Shown: positions 11,528 through 22,140 of the stretch, piece after piece
How positions within the stretch are numbered: the first letter of the stretch is position 1
How the letters are laid out: each line of letters opens with the position of its first letter
Assembly (NCBI RefSeq): GCF_963966145.1
Contig: NC_091046.1
Coordinates: forward strand, 36,208,001 to 36,272,000
Length of the DNA stretch: 64,000 nucleotides
Reading direction: 5' to 3'
From: Tenebrio molitor
Lineage: Eukaryota > Arthropoda > Insecta > Coleoptera > Tenebrionidae
Notes under the pieces: generated by a model
Seen by the model: the letters and a program-made list of their open reading frames with translations, nothing else
Databases searched by the model: none
Told to the model about the DNA's origin: nothing
Program-made: the position numbers and the translations under genes

Positions 11528-11702
11528 TATATGCAGTTAATGGGAAAATGATAATGCTTGGCTACATGGTCATGAATTTTGACAAGAAAGTGTAACCTCA
11601 AATATTATACATGATGTATATTGTCATTCAGCCACACTTTTACCATACAACTCGCCAAATTTCCATAGCCTACTCTGGTCTAAAACAAAAGTGAATGCAC
11701 TG

Positions 11703-11917
11703 TAAACTCGGTACAGGTTGCAAAGACACACGTGTCATTTGCAACAGAATTTTTTTCATATTCCTGAACCAAATAAAGGCACAAAGGAACCAGAAAATCA
11801 TAGTTTGGGTTGAATATTTTCCATATAAGTACAGCTTTAAAGTAATTTCAAATGACTAATGCCATAAAAGTGCTGTTGCAAATGACAAGTGTGTCTTTGC
11901 AACCTGTACCGAGTTTA
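11703..11917. mobile_element. TTGCAA-type MITE, copy 1
   Basis: Ends taaactcggtacaggttgca and tgcaacctgtaccgagttta are inverted, with a further inverted gtcatttgcaacag block inside each end. The conserved interior includes gaaccaaataaaggcac and actaatgccataaa. The family recurs at 11922-12098, 31234-31457 and 54947-55496. Confidence 0.9.
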
Positions 11918-11921
11918 CCTA

Positions 11922-12098
11922 TAGTCGACTCAAGTTGCAAAAAACCACTTGTCATTTGCAACAGCATTTTTTCAATATTTTTGAACCAAATAAAGGCACT
12001 TTCCATATAAGTACAGTTTTAAATCATTTCAAACGACTAATGCCATAAAATTGCTGTTGCAAATCCAAATTGATTTTTTGCAACTTGAGTCAACTTTA
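11922..12098. mobile_element. TTGCAA-type MITE, copy 2
   Basis: It starts 4 bp after copy 1 and shares its interior, but uses the other terminal variant (gactcaagttgcaaaaaacc and its inverse). An interior deletion relative to copy 1 removes the segment between gcac and tttccatataag. Confidence 0.9.
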
Positions 12099-12328
12099 CT
12101 TACTTCAAGCCATTAAAAATGTTGATTTTTTTAAATTTGTATAAAATAAAATTGAAAATTCTGTCACCTAGTGGCTTTCGCAATTCTTCAACTCATAAAG
12201 GGAACAATTTTATCATTTTGGGATTATATTCGTATAGTTTTCGTTTCCTAACCAAAATTTAAGAAATACAGTACGGAAATTCAATATTTTTGTAAACATG
12301 TAGCACTCACCGACTCTTTGTATAGTGT
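12099..12328. other. Intergenic, nothing recognised
   Basis: AT-rich spacer between two TIR elements; no coding potential seen. Confidence 0.4.
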
Positions 12329-12534
12329 GTCCAGCGAGAGATTGGTTGTCATAAAAATCATTACATTCTACGCAGAGATAGTAGTACCTAGCGCGCGTAA
12401 AATTTGAAATATATCCTTCAAGCAGTAACATTTTTTGCCCTGAAATTATGCTCTAGTCTAATTAATGTATTCTAGTGCATTTTGTAGTGTTGGTTTACAA
12501 GTCTACAATTTAAAATCTCCCAATCTCTTGCTGG
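12329..12534. mobile_element. CCAGCGAGAG-type MITE, copy 1
   Basis: Ends gtccagcgagagattgg and ccaatctcttgctgg are inverted. The interior is shared with 29571-29772, including cgtaaaatttgaaatatatc and cttcaagcagtaacattttt. Length is about 206 bp. Confidence 0.85.
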
Positions 12535-12989
12535 TCAATAGTATATATTTAAAAAAATGTTACGAATGCATATCAAATCGGTGCAATTTCGAGGAAAAAA
12601 TTCCGCAGACAAAGACACAGCCACCATGAGGAAACCCACTTTTCTTTACGTTTTGAGCATACGACAATCAGAATTTGATCTTTATCTGTGACACAATATT
12701 TCAACTGTATGTATTACCAAACTTCCATTTCCTTACAGAACATGGAATAAAATTGTTTAAAATTTTGAAACTCCACAGCGAAAGCTACGCAGATATAGCA
12801 ATCTTTACTGTAGAGCACAAAATTATCTATAAAAAATCGGTGACGCTCGTATCGTACTTAGTTGTTATACCCAGTTTAGACTTGAGCGACATTCAAAAGC
12901 GCGCCTTTAAATATGAAATTTCGGAATACTTACAAACTGTTAGTACTACTGTATGCTTTATTTGCTCTACGGGCTTTCGAATTCCTGAT
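12535..12989. other. Intergenic, nothing recognised
   Basis: No gene or repeat arms found. A 105-codon frame at 12675-12992 has no recognisable domain and unremarkable composition. Confidence 0.35.
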
Positions 12990-13284
12990 TAGTGATTACA
13001 ATATAATTACAATTACAATTAATTTAAACATAAAAATAACAATTCCAAAAAATACAATTAAACTAACATTTTTTCTTTCTATTCCCCACCCCTCTCCTCT
13101 ATCCTTTCCCTTCTCTTCCATACCTCTTTCATCCATCCTATCTCTCTTCCGTCTTCGCTCAGTATTTGTCGCCGCTCCTTCTTTCTCTTTTCTCTCTCAT
13201 TTCGTCGCATCCATGTGCTCTTCTCCTTTCTCCTTTCTGGACGACACAACACGAATACAACACAACATCCATGGGAGGCCCATC

Positions 13285-13366
13285 CGGCCGGGATTTGAAC
13301 CCTGCCGACCTCGCGGTGGTGTCGGAAGAGTGTCGCTCTTCCTTCCACCACCCTACCGTCAGCCCC
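13285..13366 (-). repeat. tRNA-like module A
   Basis: On the minus strand a B-box-like gggttcaaatcccggcc follows a self-complementary ggaagagcgacactcttcc arm and a cgcgaggtcgg stretch. This resembles the head of a tRNA-derived SINE. The acceptor arm is imperfect, so it is not called a functional tRNA. Confidence 0.5.
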
Positions 13367-13432
13367 TGAAAGACATACACACACATCCATGGCCCGGCGG
13401 AGGTTCCTTCCTTGGAAAAAATCCTCCCCCTT

Positions 13433-13511
13433 CGGTGAGATTTGAACCCACTAGCGCCGGGACCGCGACCTCGGAGCACTGTCTCCGACAGCCATGCGGA
13501 CACCGAGCTAC
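13433..13511 (-). repeat. tRNA-like module B
   Basis: On the minus strand gtagctcggtgtccgcatgg (A-box-like) is followed by gtcggagacagtgctccga and then by a B-box-like tgggttcaaatctcaccg. Spacing is roughly that of a tRNA. It lies 66 bp upstream of module A in element orientation. Confidence 0.5.
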
Positions 13512-13607
13512 CTACCATCCATTTTTCTTTCCTGTCCCTTATGATCCCCTTACCATCACCTCCTTTTTCTTTGTCGCTCTGCCACCATCTTCTCTATTTC
13601 CTGCTCC

Positions 13608-14009
13608 TTAAATGTTGTTTCTTCCAGTCTCCTCCTGTAGGTACTCTTTCACTCCTTGTTCATCCCACACTTTTACTGTCACCTTCTTCTCCTCCTCTCT
13701 TGTTCCTCCCTTTTCCTTTTCTTCTTGGTTCGTTCCCTCTATGATATTTTTTAGCGGGAGATGGTCGGAGTCTACTCTTTCTCCCACTTTGAATTCTTTC
13801 ACTCTCTCCCATGCTGCCTCATTTACTATTGCGTAGTCTATGACTGTTTCCCCCCTGCTGCCTACGTATGTCAATTCCCCTTCCTCATCCCCTCGTTTAT
13901 TCTCGTTCAGCACTTCCCATCCATTAACTTCTATCCACTCTATCAGCCTCTTCCCCTCTGCGTTTTCCACTTTGTCTTTTGTTTTTCTTGTCCTTTCTCT
14001 TCTTCCCAA
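13608..14009 (-). pseudogene. Endonuclease C-terminal part of non-LTR element
   Basis: A 133-codon frame ends with the pattern GETVIDYAIVN then SDHLPL, the C-terminal motifs of AP-type endonucleases of non-LTR retrotransposons, including the catalytic His. The frame stops just before RT would be expected. The segment 13620-14185 is duplicated as a decayed copy at about 14180-14660 (offset about 531 bp). Confidence 0.8.
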
Positions 14010-14471
14010 TTTCCGTCTCCTCTTTCTCCAATTCTCCTGTTGAAATCACCCCCTACAAGCATGCATTCTTCCCTGTCCATCTTCATTGTGTTCTCGACGC
14101 GTCCTGTTGTTATCCTCATCTCCTTGTTATATACTGTTATTATTTTCCACCACTCGTTGCTTATATGGACGTTTATTTCCTCCTGTACTCTTTCACTCCT
14201 TGTTCATCCCACACTTTTATTGCTCCTCCCTTGCTTCTCCCTTTCGTTTTTCTTCGTGGCTAGTTCCTTCTATAGTAATTTCTAGCGGGAGATGGTCGGA
14301 GTCTGCTCTTTCTCCCACTTTGAATTCCTCTCCCCCCTGCTGCCTACGTAGGTCATGTCCCCTTCTTCGTCCCCTTGTTTGTTACCGTCCATTTTCTTCT
14401 ATCTACTCCATCAGTCTCTTCCCCTCTACATTTTCCACCTTGTCTTTTGTTTTTCTTTTTCCATCCCCTTT

Positions 14472-15179
14472 CTATTCTTCCCAATTTCTTGCTTCTCTTT
14501 CCCCTATTCTACCGTTGAAATCCCCTCTCACAAGCATGCATTCTTCCCTGTCCTTCTTTATTGTGTTCTCAACCCGTCTTGTTGTTATCCTCATCTCTTT
14601 ACTATACACCCTTAATATTTTCCACCACTCGTTACCAATATGGACGTCTCTCTCCATGCATCCTTCTTCTTCTCCCCTTCCTTGACTCTTTTCTTTGATC
14701 CCCAGTTTCACCCCTGTTATTATTCCCTTTTTCTTTTCTCTTTTTGCCCATTGGCTTTTCCACTTGAAGTCTTTCCGTAGCATTTTCTCTATTTTCTTCC
14801 AGCTTCGTTCCTCGACCCACGTTTCCATCAGACCCATTATTTCGAATTTTCGTATGTATTCCCAAAATTCTTTTCCTTTTCTACTTAATCCGGCCACGTT
14901 CCAGTATAGTACTTTTACTCCTTCCCTCCCTTTCGTACCTTGTTTCTCTTGTTCCCCTTTGTGCTTTCTTTCCATTTTCCCTTTTTTTTGTCCATCTGCC
15001 TTCTTCTCTATGGTTATTTTCATGTACCCCACTTTTGCATCTTTCCCTTCTCTTTTTTCTTCTCTGGCAATGGCTCGTAATTTTTTCTGAATTTCTCTTT
15101 CTTGCTTTGTGAGGTCGTTGTCAATAAATATTTTCTCTGTTGCCCTATTTCCTCTCAATTTTCCTTTCTGTTTCATCAC
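14472..15179 (-). pseudogene. ORF1/endonuclease N-terminal part of non-LTR element
   Basis: A 235-codon frame, very rich in Lys, Glu and Arg, contains VKVLYWNVAGLSRKGKEFW and GLMETWVEE, the N-terminal endonuclease motifs (metal-binding Asn and Glu). It ends with LVRGDFNGRIG, the central GDFN motif. The split from the C-terminal endonuclease frame lies at the tandem duplication. Confidence 0.8.
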
Positions 15180-15182
15180 CTT

Positions 15183-15416
15183 TTATTTCCCACTCCACTC
15201 TTCCATTTGCACTAGTATTTGGTCCTTGTTTATGTTGTAGCAATCTTTGACTTTAGCTTCCTCTATGTTTTCTTTTATAAACTTTTCTACGTCCTCTCTA
15301 CTCTGCTGCTTGCTCTTTCCTTCACCTCTCCATCCCGTTATCACTATGCTATTTTTTTTTCTTCTTCTTTCTTCATTTTCCATTTTCGTTTCCAGCCGTG
15401 CTACTCTCTCAGACAT
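15183..15416 (-). pseudogene. ORF1-like coiled-coil segment of non-LTR element
   Basis: The frame begins MSERVARLETKMENEERRRK, a coiled-coil-like start, followed by NSIVITGWRGE and later YNINKDQILVQMEEW. This resembles the coiled coil plus RNA-binding layout of non-LTR ORF1 proteins. Stops separate it from the frames on either side. Confidence 0.55.
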
Positions 15417-15988
15417 GCTGTTTTTCTCTTCCTCCCATGTCTTTTCTTTATTTTAAATTCTTCCCTTAGTCGTTCTGTTTCTCTCTTGACTTCTTGGTTC
15501 TCTTTTCTCAGCTCCTTTATTTCCTCAGTAATTTCCCTTTTCATTTCCTCCAGCTATTCCAATATCTTTTCCATTTCCCTGTCTGCTTTCTTCTCCACTT
15601 CCGGCGACCTTGCGGTTTTTTTTACTTGTCCCAAATACCTTCTCCTCCTCCTCCTCTTCTTGTCTTCCTGTCTTTTATTTTCCAGTTCTTTTGCTTTTTT
15701 CTTTGTCTTCCTGGGACCCCTTCACACTGCCTTGGCTAAAAGAACGGTTTCTGCCTCCCTCGCTCATAGGCTTGCCCTTTACCTCCTAGATGTCGCTGTT
15801 TTCCGTTTGTGGTTTGTTTAACACTTCTCTTCTTTTGGGTGTTTTCTTCCTTCCCACACCGTTCAGCCTCTTCATACTTTGCTTTGGTAATTCTCTTCTC
15901 CTTCTTCGTTGGTCTCTCTACAAATTCTTAGTAACAATTGATTAAAAAATATCAAAACGTTGTCTAAAAATTCTAAAAATAATCACAT

Positions 15989-16127
15989 GCGATTCTGTTT
16001 TAAAATTTACCAATATTGCTATATAACAAGGTTGTAGTAGCTATGATATGAAGCTGTTGATTGGTTTGATCTGTGCAAAATCAATGTTGTTCAATAACAA
16101 TATTGCTAAATTTTGAAACAGAATCGC
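15989..16127. repeat. Short inverted-repeat element, 139 bp
   Basis: gcgattctgttttaaaattt with nearby caatattgc is inverted as caatattgc with nearby aaattttgaaacagaatcgc. Arms are about 33 bp with few mismatches. Confidence 0.75.
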
Positions 16128-16366
16128 ACTAAATGTCTGGATATTATAATAGTTTTTTTTTTTGTTAAGGCCGCGAAATTATTTTTTAACGTACCTACCA
16201 AGAGAAAAATTGTCGCCGAGGCCGCTTGCGGTCGAGGTAGGCAACTTCGAAGATGTTATAATCGCAGCCAAAATGTACACAACATTTTTTGTGCAGCCGA
16301 AAATTTGTATAATTATAATTATTATAAAACGAACAAGCGAAATTTACTTCACTGTCAATAAATATA

Positions 16367-16866
16367 CACTCACCGGCAAAAAAACGGAACACTAATTAGT
16401 CAACAACAAATTATTCCCATAATACCTATTTTGACGTATTTTGACCAGGAGGCCATGATAGCAAACATAACCTTGAACATTAGCATAGGCTATTTTATTA
16501 GCAATTTCGCATAAAAACAAATTTTGTGCTTGAAAACCTTCTTTTCTTAAATTTACCATTTTTATAATAATCAAGCAACCTGGTTAGATTTTTATAACTT
16601 TTGTAATTTTTTATTGTTGTTTACTTCGAATTTAAGTGCAGAACGTAAAAAAATGCCTCTAGCTGGTGTAAATATTGCCAGAGCAGTAGCTTTGGTTGAA
16701 GACTGTTGTTGTTTCCGTTATGCAGCTAATGCTATTGAGGCTCCTCTTGATAGTCGTTACAGAGCTATTACAAGGTTTCAAAAGACTGATTGAAAAAGAG
16801 CAACCACATACCGCGACGATAGATTTTTAAATAATAATGGTGTTCCGCTTTTTCTGCCGGTGAGTG
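16367..16866 (+). mobile_element. 500-bp Tc1-like deletion derivative
   Basis: Ends are cactcaccggcaaaaaaacg on the left and the inverse of cactcaccggcagaaaaagc on the right. TA duplications lie at 16365-16366 and 16867-16868. It retains only the transposase N-terminus. It appears inserted into an older sequence that contains unusual GC-rich hairpins just to its right. Confidence 0.9.
16653..16835 (+). pseudogene. Tc1-like transposase N-terminal fragment
   Basis: The frame starts MPLAGVNIARAVALVED and shows the paired-like helix-turn-helix (FRYAANAIEAPLDSRYRAIT), then after a small frame-changing deletion RATTYRDDRFL. These are the N-terminal HTH and the linker RDDR motif of Tc1-like transposases. 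The whole DDE catalytic domain is deleted. Confidence 0.8.
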
Positions 16867-16887
16867 TATATCTATAAATTCGGCAAC

Positions 16888-16948
16888 GGCCGCGAAATTG
16901 GATTTCGCGGCCTGTTTTAGGTACGCGAAGTACTCGTTTCGCGTACTG
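16888..16948. repeat. Two adjacent GC-rich hairpins
   Basis: ggccgcgaaat / atttcgcggcc (16888-16912, 3-base loop) is followed at once by gtacgcgaa / ttcgcgtac (from about 16921). Similar ggccgcgaaatta sequence occurs near 16170, on the other side of the Tc1 insertion, so these may be arms of an older element split by it. Confidence 0.7.
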
Positions 16949-17289
16949 TGCACAAAAAGGAATTTTTAATACCAAATAAAAGATATTTGCATCCTTTTTC
17001 AACTTTTAATGTTGGAAAACACAAGATTTTGATTTTAATTTTTTTAATAAAATTTAAAATACTCCCAAGCCTCTACTGTTTACCGCTTTATAAATTGTGT
17101 ATATGTTAAAAACTGTTTAAACTTCCTTTGTAATTCGCTTTTATTAACTCTTTTTCTATTTCGTATATTTTTGAACAGAAACTGTCATTAATAATAAATT
17201 GTTGTTTTTAATGTCTCTATGCAAATCTTTTTTTCCCTTTTTTGTTTTTGTATCGCGGTCTCTGATCCATGCTCGCGCTGAGCCATCAG

Positions 17290-17896
17290 TTGTCCTCAAA
17301 TGTTGAGACGAGGAAAAGGTCGGTCGGTCCCCTGCGACGAGGCGAAGAGGTGCTGATGTTAACATAGGTATATGTATTCGGTCCTCTAAACGATGATATA
17401 GTTACTAGTTTTTTTTGGGCAGCTGATCCGCCGATTGTGGAAATTTTTATTATGTAATAATCAGCCAAAGTGTCCACACATGTTACATTCCATATTAGAC
17501 GTTGACCTTTACATGGAATGAGTGTAACACCATCAGGTCTTTTACCATCGTCTCTCTTGAACCACATGGTTCAAGAGAGGAAGAAATGTGGAAAGAACTT
17601 AAGGTTTACGGGCTCGTTGCTCGTTGGATAATTTGGTTTAGATCCGAATGTCTTGAAAATCTACCCTTATTTTTAGGACAACTAAGTCCGTGACGGCCAT
17701 AATTTGAAACTGCAGAGCCGCAATAAAAAGTATGTTTCTCAAAAATTTCACAACTAAAACGATTTGCTAGGTAGGTACACATATGTATTTGTAAAATCTT
17801 GTTGTCCATAAATGTACCAATGTTCCTTGAGGGAAAGGCATGAAGCTGAACATTGGATTCCTTTCTTTTGCGGCAAGAAAACGAGCTGAATCAATT
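17290..17896 (-). pseudogene. Second relic of the RT/restriction-like endonuclease family
   Basis: In two frames the minus strand reads NIGTFMDNKILQIHM..., GRHGLSCPKNKGRFSRH, then KRDDGKRPDGVTLIPCKGQR and NVTCVDTLADYY. These match the C-terminal region of the element at 8871-10380 motif for motif. A frameshift separates the two blocks near 17600. It is only the tail of the element, truncated on both sides. Confidence 0.85.
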
Positions 17897-18188
17897 TGGT
17901 AATTGTTCACTTTAACTACTTCTGGAATTTTCGCGTTTTTTCTGGCTCAGGACGTCCTCCTACATCGTTTCCCACCAGTCAAACCTTGTGCAAATGAAAA
18001 TTTTCCTTACCCTTTAGTTAGACTAAGACTTGGCGCGACCTTGACGCGACCTTGAAACACAACAAGAGAGAAAAAAAGGCATTTGCACAAGGTTTGAATG
18101 GTGGGACACGATCTAGGAGGACGCCCTGAGGCTGTCTAGCCAGAAAAAACGCGAAAATTCCAGAAGTAGTTAAAGTGAACAATTACCA
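17897..18188. mobile_element. Foldback element, arms about 100 bp
   Basis: The arm 17897-18003 (ggtaattgttcactttaact, then gaattttcgcg, ggacgtcctcc, aaccttgtgcaaatg) is inverted at 18087-18188. The central loop is about 80 bp. It abuts the end of the RT-family relic and may have truncated it. Confidence 0.85.
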
Positions 18189-18490
18189 TCAATTTTACCA
18201 GAGAAATTAATTTCATTAGTGATTATTATTACTGAAAAGAAGACAATATTTTTTTTTTTATTGTTAAAGATTTTTATAGACAATTCGTTATAAACAATTT
18301 GACAGAGTCTTAGAATTAATGTAAGCAAATTTCAGGAACTATTTCAAAAATAATTCCAATTTTTTCACATTTGACGTTTGACAAATGACATTTTTGACAA
18401 GATGTTTTTATTGAGCGTGTCAAAACTGTCAAACCACATTCCAACATACAACATACAACTCGTAGGTTTAAAAGAAATTTAAATCAAACA

Positions 18491-19794
18491 ATGATTTCTG
18501 TTTGTAGAATATGCCTTTTTAAAATAGAAACCACATCTTCGATAAATATATTTACTGCAGTAAGTGACAATAAAGAATTAATATCTGATATGCTAAAGAA
18601 ATTTGCTTCTATTGAGGTATCTCGCCCCTGCCACATAAGTCAATGATATTTATGTTTTCTTAAACCGTAGATATCCGAAGATGACGATTTACCTAAAGCT
18701 ATTTGCTTAAGTTGCTTGGAAAAATTAAATGAAACTTATGATTTTAAATCATTAATTATAACCTCAGACTCGCAACTACGTCAAAAATCATTTCAGGAAG
18801 ATGAAATTGATGACTGCAATGTGTCAGAAACTATTAACTATAATCTAAAATCTGAAAATGAAGAATTTCAACAGCACAAAGAAAAATACAATCATAAAGG
18901 ATCAAAGTCGAAGCAAAAACAAAAATCCTTTACATGCAAGCAGTGCAATAAGACTTTTAAATATAGGTATTACTTTGAAGTACATAATAGTAGCCACACT
19001 GGACAAAAACCATATGTTTGTAATATATGCAACAAGGCATTTTCTATGCGATGGGTTTTAAAAATGCATTCTCGCATTCACACAGGTGACAAACCTTACA
19101 AATGTGAAATATGCCAGAAAACATTTAGGTAGTAACAATCTGGAAGTTGTAATTTACATAGTTGTATTGGTAATTTTATAGGTTTGCTAGTGCTTTACCT
19201 AATCATAAGAGGATACATTTAGGTATAAAACCCTATAAATGTACTACTTGTGGTAAATGTTTTACTCAAATTGGAGGATTAAAGAATCATGAAAGGACAC
19301 ACACAGGTGAAAAACCATATGTATGTGAAATCTGTAGTAAGAGATTTAGTGAAATGGGAAGTTTGAGCAGACATGTAAAAACACACAGTTCAGAAAAAAC
19401 ATTTCCTTGTCCCACTTGTGGAAAATTATTTGTTGATTCTGCACATGTTCAGAGACACTTAAAAACTCATTTAGGAGAAAAACCATTCAGTTGTGAAGTT
19501 TGCAATCAAAGATTTACAGTCAAAAGCAGCTTAAAAGTTCACATGAGAATACATGAAGGTATTAAACCACACTCCTGTAAGATATGTGGAAAATGTTTTA
19601 CACAAGCGAATTGTGTGGTGAGACATATGAGGATACATTCAGGTGAAACACCATATCCTTGCACTCTATGCTACAGAAGATTTTCTTATTCGCATCATTT
19701 AGTAAAACACATGAAGAAAGAGCATATCAATCATGTTACTGAAAGTGACAAAGAAAGTGTAATAAAAGAAAGGGAGCAACAAATGCAATGGTAG
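18491..19794 (+). CDS. ZAD C2H2 zinc-finger protein 1 of 3
   Basis: Three exons, 18491-18616, 18671-19128 and 19182-19794, give 398 residues. The N-terminal ZAD dimerisation domain spans exons 1-2: CRIC at the start, then ICLSCLEKL, the two Cys pairs that hold one zinc. A charged linker is followed by nine C2H2 fingers from about residue 145 to near the end, most with TGEKPY-like linkers. It is probably a sequence-specific nuclear DNA-binding regulator; the target is unknown. AATAAA lies at 19852-19857. Intron positions and phases are the same as in the next two genes, so the three arose by tandem duplication. The first finger (HNSSH) keeps all ligands, so no finger looks broken. Confidence 0.95.
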
Positions 19795-20185
19795 AATTTA
19801 GATATATGATTTATATAGTTAATTGTGCAAAAGGTAAGCTTATGAAAGTCCAATAAAGCAATTTTCCATTCAATTTTTCTTTTTTTTTAAGTAGGTATAA
19901 CTAAACATATTTCTTATTAATTAATGTTAACATAATCTGTTCAGTGAAAAAAAAACATTTATAAAACCATCTTTGTGCTAGAATTGAACAACAATCATCA
20001 AATTGTGTTAAAATTTTGAATTGTAAGTAGGGACAACAAACAACACGTGCAGAAAATCTCTAAATTCTGGGGATTTTTCAAATGTAAACAAGCTTTAAGG
20101 TTAGGTTAAATGCAATACTATTTGACTACAAAGTCCAAATATTTCTAAATAGTTTGAACCATTGCCCTTTTTGTATGAAATAAAA

Positions 20186-21580
20186 ATGACTTGCAGAATC
20201 TGTTTATTAAAAGTAGAACCATCGAGAAGTATCAGTATTTTCACAGAAGGTAGAAATGAAGAACTGATATCAGATTTGATCATGAATTTTGCTTATGTTG
20301 AGGTGTAACAAACGTCTACAGTGGAACCCAATAGTTTTCTGAAATATCATTTTCAGGTATTTGAGGATGATGAGCTTCCAAAAAGTATATGCCCTATTTG
20401 TCTTAAACATTTAAACGACATATATGATTTTAAAGATTTGATTGTAAAATCTGATTTGCACTTAAGAAGGCAGCAAGTTAAAACTGTAGATAGTGATGAA
20501 GACAGTGAAAACATGAATGATTTATACAATGCTGATACTTCACTGGATGAAGATAATTTAAAATATCACCAACCTATAGTTCAAATCAAGTGCGAAGGTA
20601 GACCTGGATATTTTATTTCATGTCAAGAAGAAAATAAAGACTTAGATATACATTTACAAAAACAAAATGAATATTTTGAAGAATTGCAAGTTAATTTAAT
20701 CAATGATAATAATTCAAATGAAAAGGAGACAAAAAGGAAAAGTAAAACATATAAATGTGATCAATGCCAGAATTCCTTTAAAAATAGGTACAACTTAATT
20801 TTGCATAAAACGACACATACAGGGAAGTTTCCTCATAGTTGTGATATATGTAATAAGGGATTTGCCACTAATTGGGCAATGAATGTTCATAGGCGAATAC
20901 ATTTTGAAGAAAGACCATTCAAATGTGAAAATTGTGATAAATCATTTAAGTAATTAGATTAAAATAATTTATTTTTGTTTTTTTACAATATTAATTAATT
21001 TTATAGGAGTAAAAGTGCTCAAATAATTCATAGGAAAATACATCTAGGGATAAAACGCTACCACTGTAAAATATGTAGCAAAAAATTTGTACAAATTGGA
21101 GGCTTGAGAGCTCATCAATATACTCACACAAATGAAAAACCCCTTGTTTGTGAATTTTGTGGAAAACATTACACATCTAAAAGAGCTCTTGATAGGCACT
21201 CTAGAATTCACAAAGGAGAGCCGTGTCAGCCATGTCCGATCTGTGGAAAAATGTATGCAGGTGAAGCTAATGTTAAAATACACATAAAAACTGTCCATTC
21301 AGAAGAAAGAATCCGTTTTCCTTGTGAAGTATGTGACAAGAGCTTTTCAACAAAAGCAGTGCTCAAAATTCATATGAGAATTCATGCAGGGGTAAAGCCA
21401 TATTCATGTGAAATATGTGGCAAAAATTTCAGGCAAGCAAGTGTTGCCACATTACATAAGAGAGTACACACAGGAGAAACACCATTTCCTTGTTTATTGT
21501 GTGAAAAAAAGTTTGCATACAAGCATCATTTGAAAAAACATGTGGAAAGAGATCATTCGAAGAAACTTGAGTTGCAATAA
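20186..21580 (+). CDS. ZAD C2H2 zinc-finger protein 2 of 3
   Basis: Exons 20186-20302, 20357-20949 and 21007-21580 give 427 residues. The start MTCRICLLKVEPS supplies the first ZAD Cys pair and ICPICLKHL the second. The acidic linker is longest in this copy (SDEDSEN...). Nine C2H2 fingers follow (YKCDQC to FPCLLC). Fingers CEFCGKHYTSKRAL and the preceding VQIGGL finger are almost identical to those of gene 3, while finger 8 (FRQASVATLH) differs from genes 1 and 3 at DNA-contact positions. The likely role is nuclear DNA binding. AATAAA lies at 21756-21761. Confidence 0.95.
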
Positions 21581-22140
21581 ATGTATTTATGACAGATGGA
21601 GGATGGTAGTGGAACATGAAATTCTCCACTAACGAGTCTTAAGTTATGATTAAAAAAATTTACTTATGATTTGCAGAGTTAATGCAATTTTATTTAAAAA
21701 CGGAATTTATTTTTTACGTTAAACAAGAACATCTAGAATTAAAAAAAATAACTTCAATAAAACGAAGATATTTGAAAAAGTGTGTTCAAATTTTTGTCAT
21801 TAAACATTTGGGCTTGATTTTTTTTTTTTTTCTTCGTTAGGATTGTATACTTTGTGTTATGTTAATAAAGTATTCTAAAACGACGTCCTTGTACGTTTAG
21901 GAAACAAATAGCCCTTTCAAGTTAAACATTCGTCAAATTTTAAAAAATTGCGCCCTTTGAAAACCAATAGAGTTGTCGAATAGAAAATATTTGACGTTTA
22001 TTGGTGTTGACGAGTTGACGTTTCAATGTAAACATGTTTGTTAGGTTTGAGGTTAAGTGAAGGAATAATAAAAAAGTAGGTATATTACATATTTAAATTT
22101 AACATATTCTCTTCTATCTTTACTACATCTATACTGTGAA

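Larger units (their letters stand above)
12990..15930 (-). mobile_element. Non-LTR retrotransposon derivative without RT, with tRNA-like modules
   Basis: Read on the minus strand from 15930, the order is a purine-rich coding region with an ORF1-like coiled coil, an AP-type endonuclease region present twice in tandem, two tRNA-like modules (13433-13511 and 13285-13366), and an AT-rich tail of attgtaatt-like repeats ending near 12990. The whole block is strikingly asymmetric: pyrimidine-rich on the plus strand, Lys/Glu/Arg-rich in translation. No reverse transcriptase remains, so the copy is non-autonomous and probably arose by internal deletion. Confidence 0.75.

Noticed and set aside
13433..13511. 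Functional tRNA gene
   Set aside because: A and B box-like sequences are present but a proper acceptor stem and anticodon arm could not be drawn; the context is a retroelement tail.
13079..15821. Many overlapping plus-strand Ser/Pro/Phe-rich frames
   Set aside because: They come from the pyrimidine-rich strand opposite the purine-rich retroelement genes and show no domain or splice structure.
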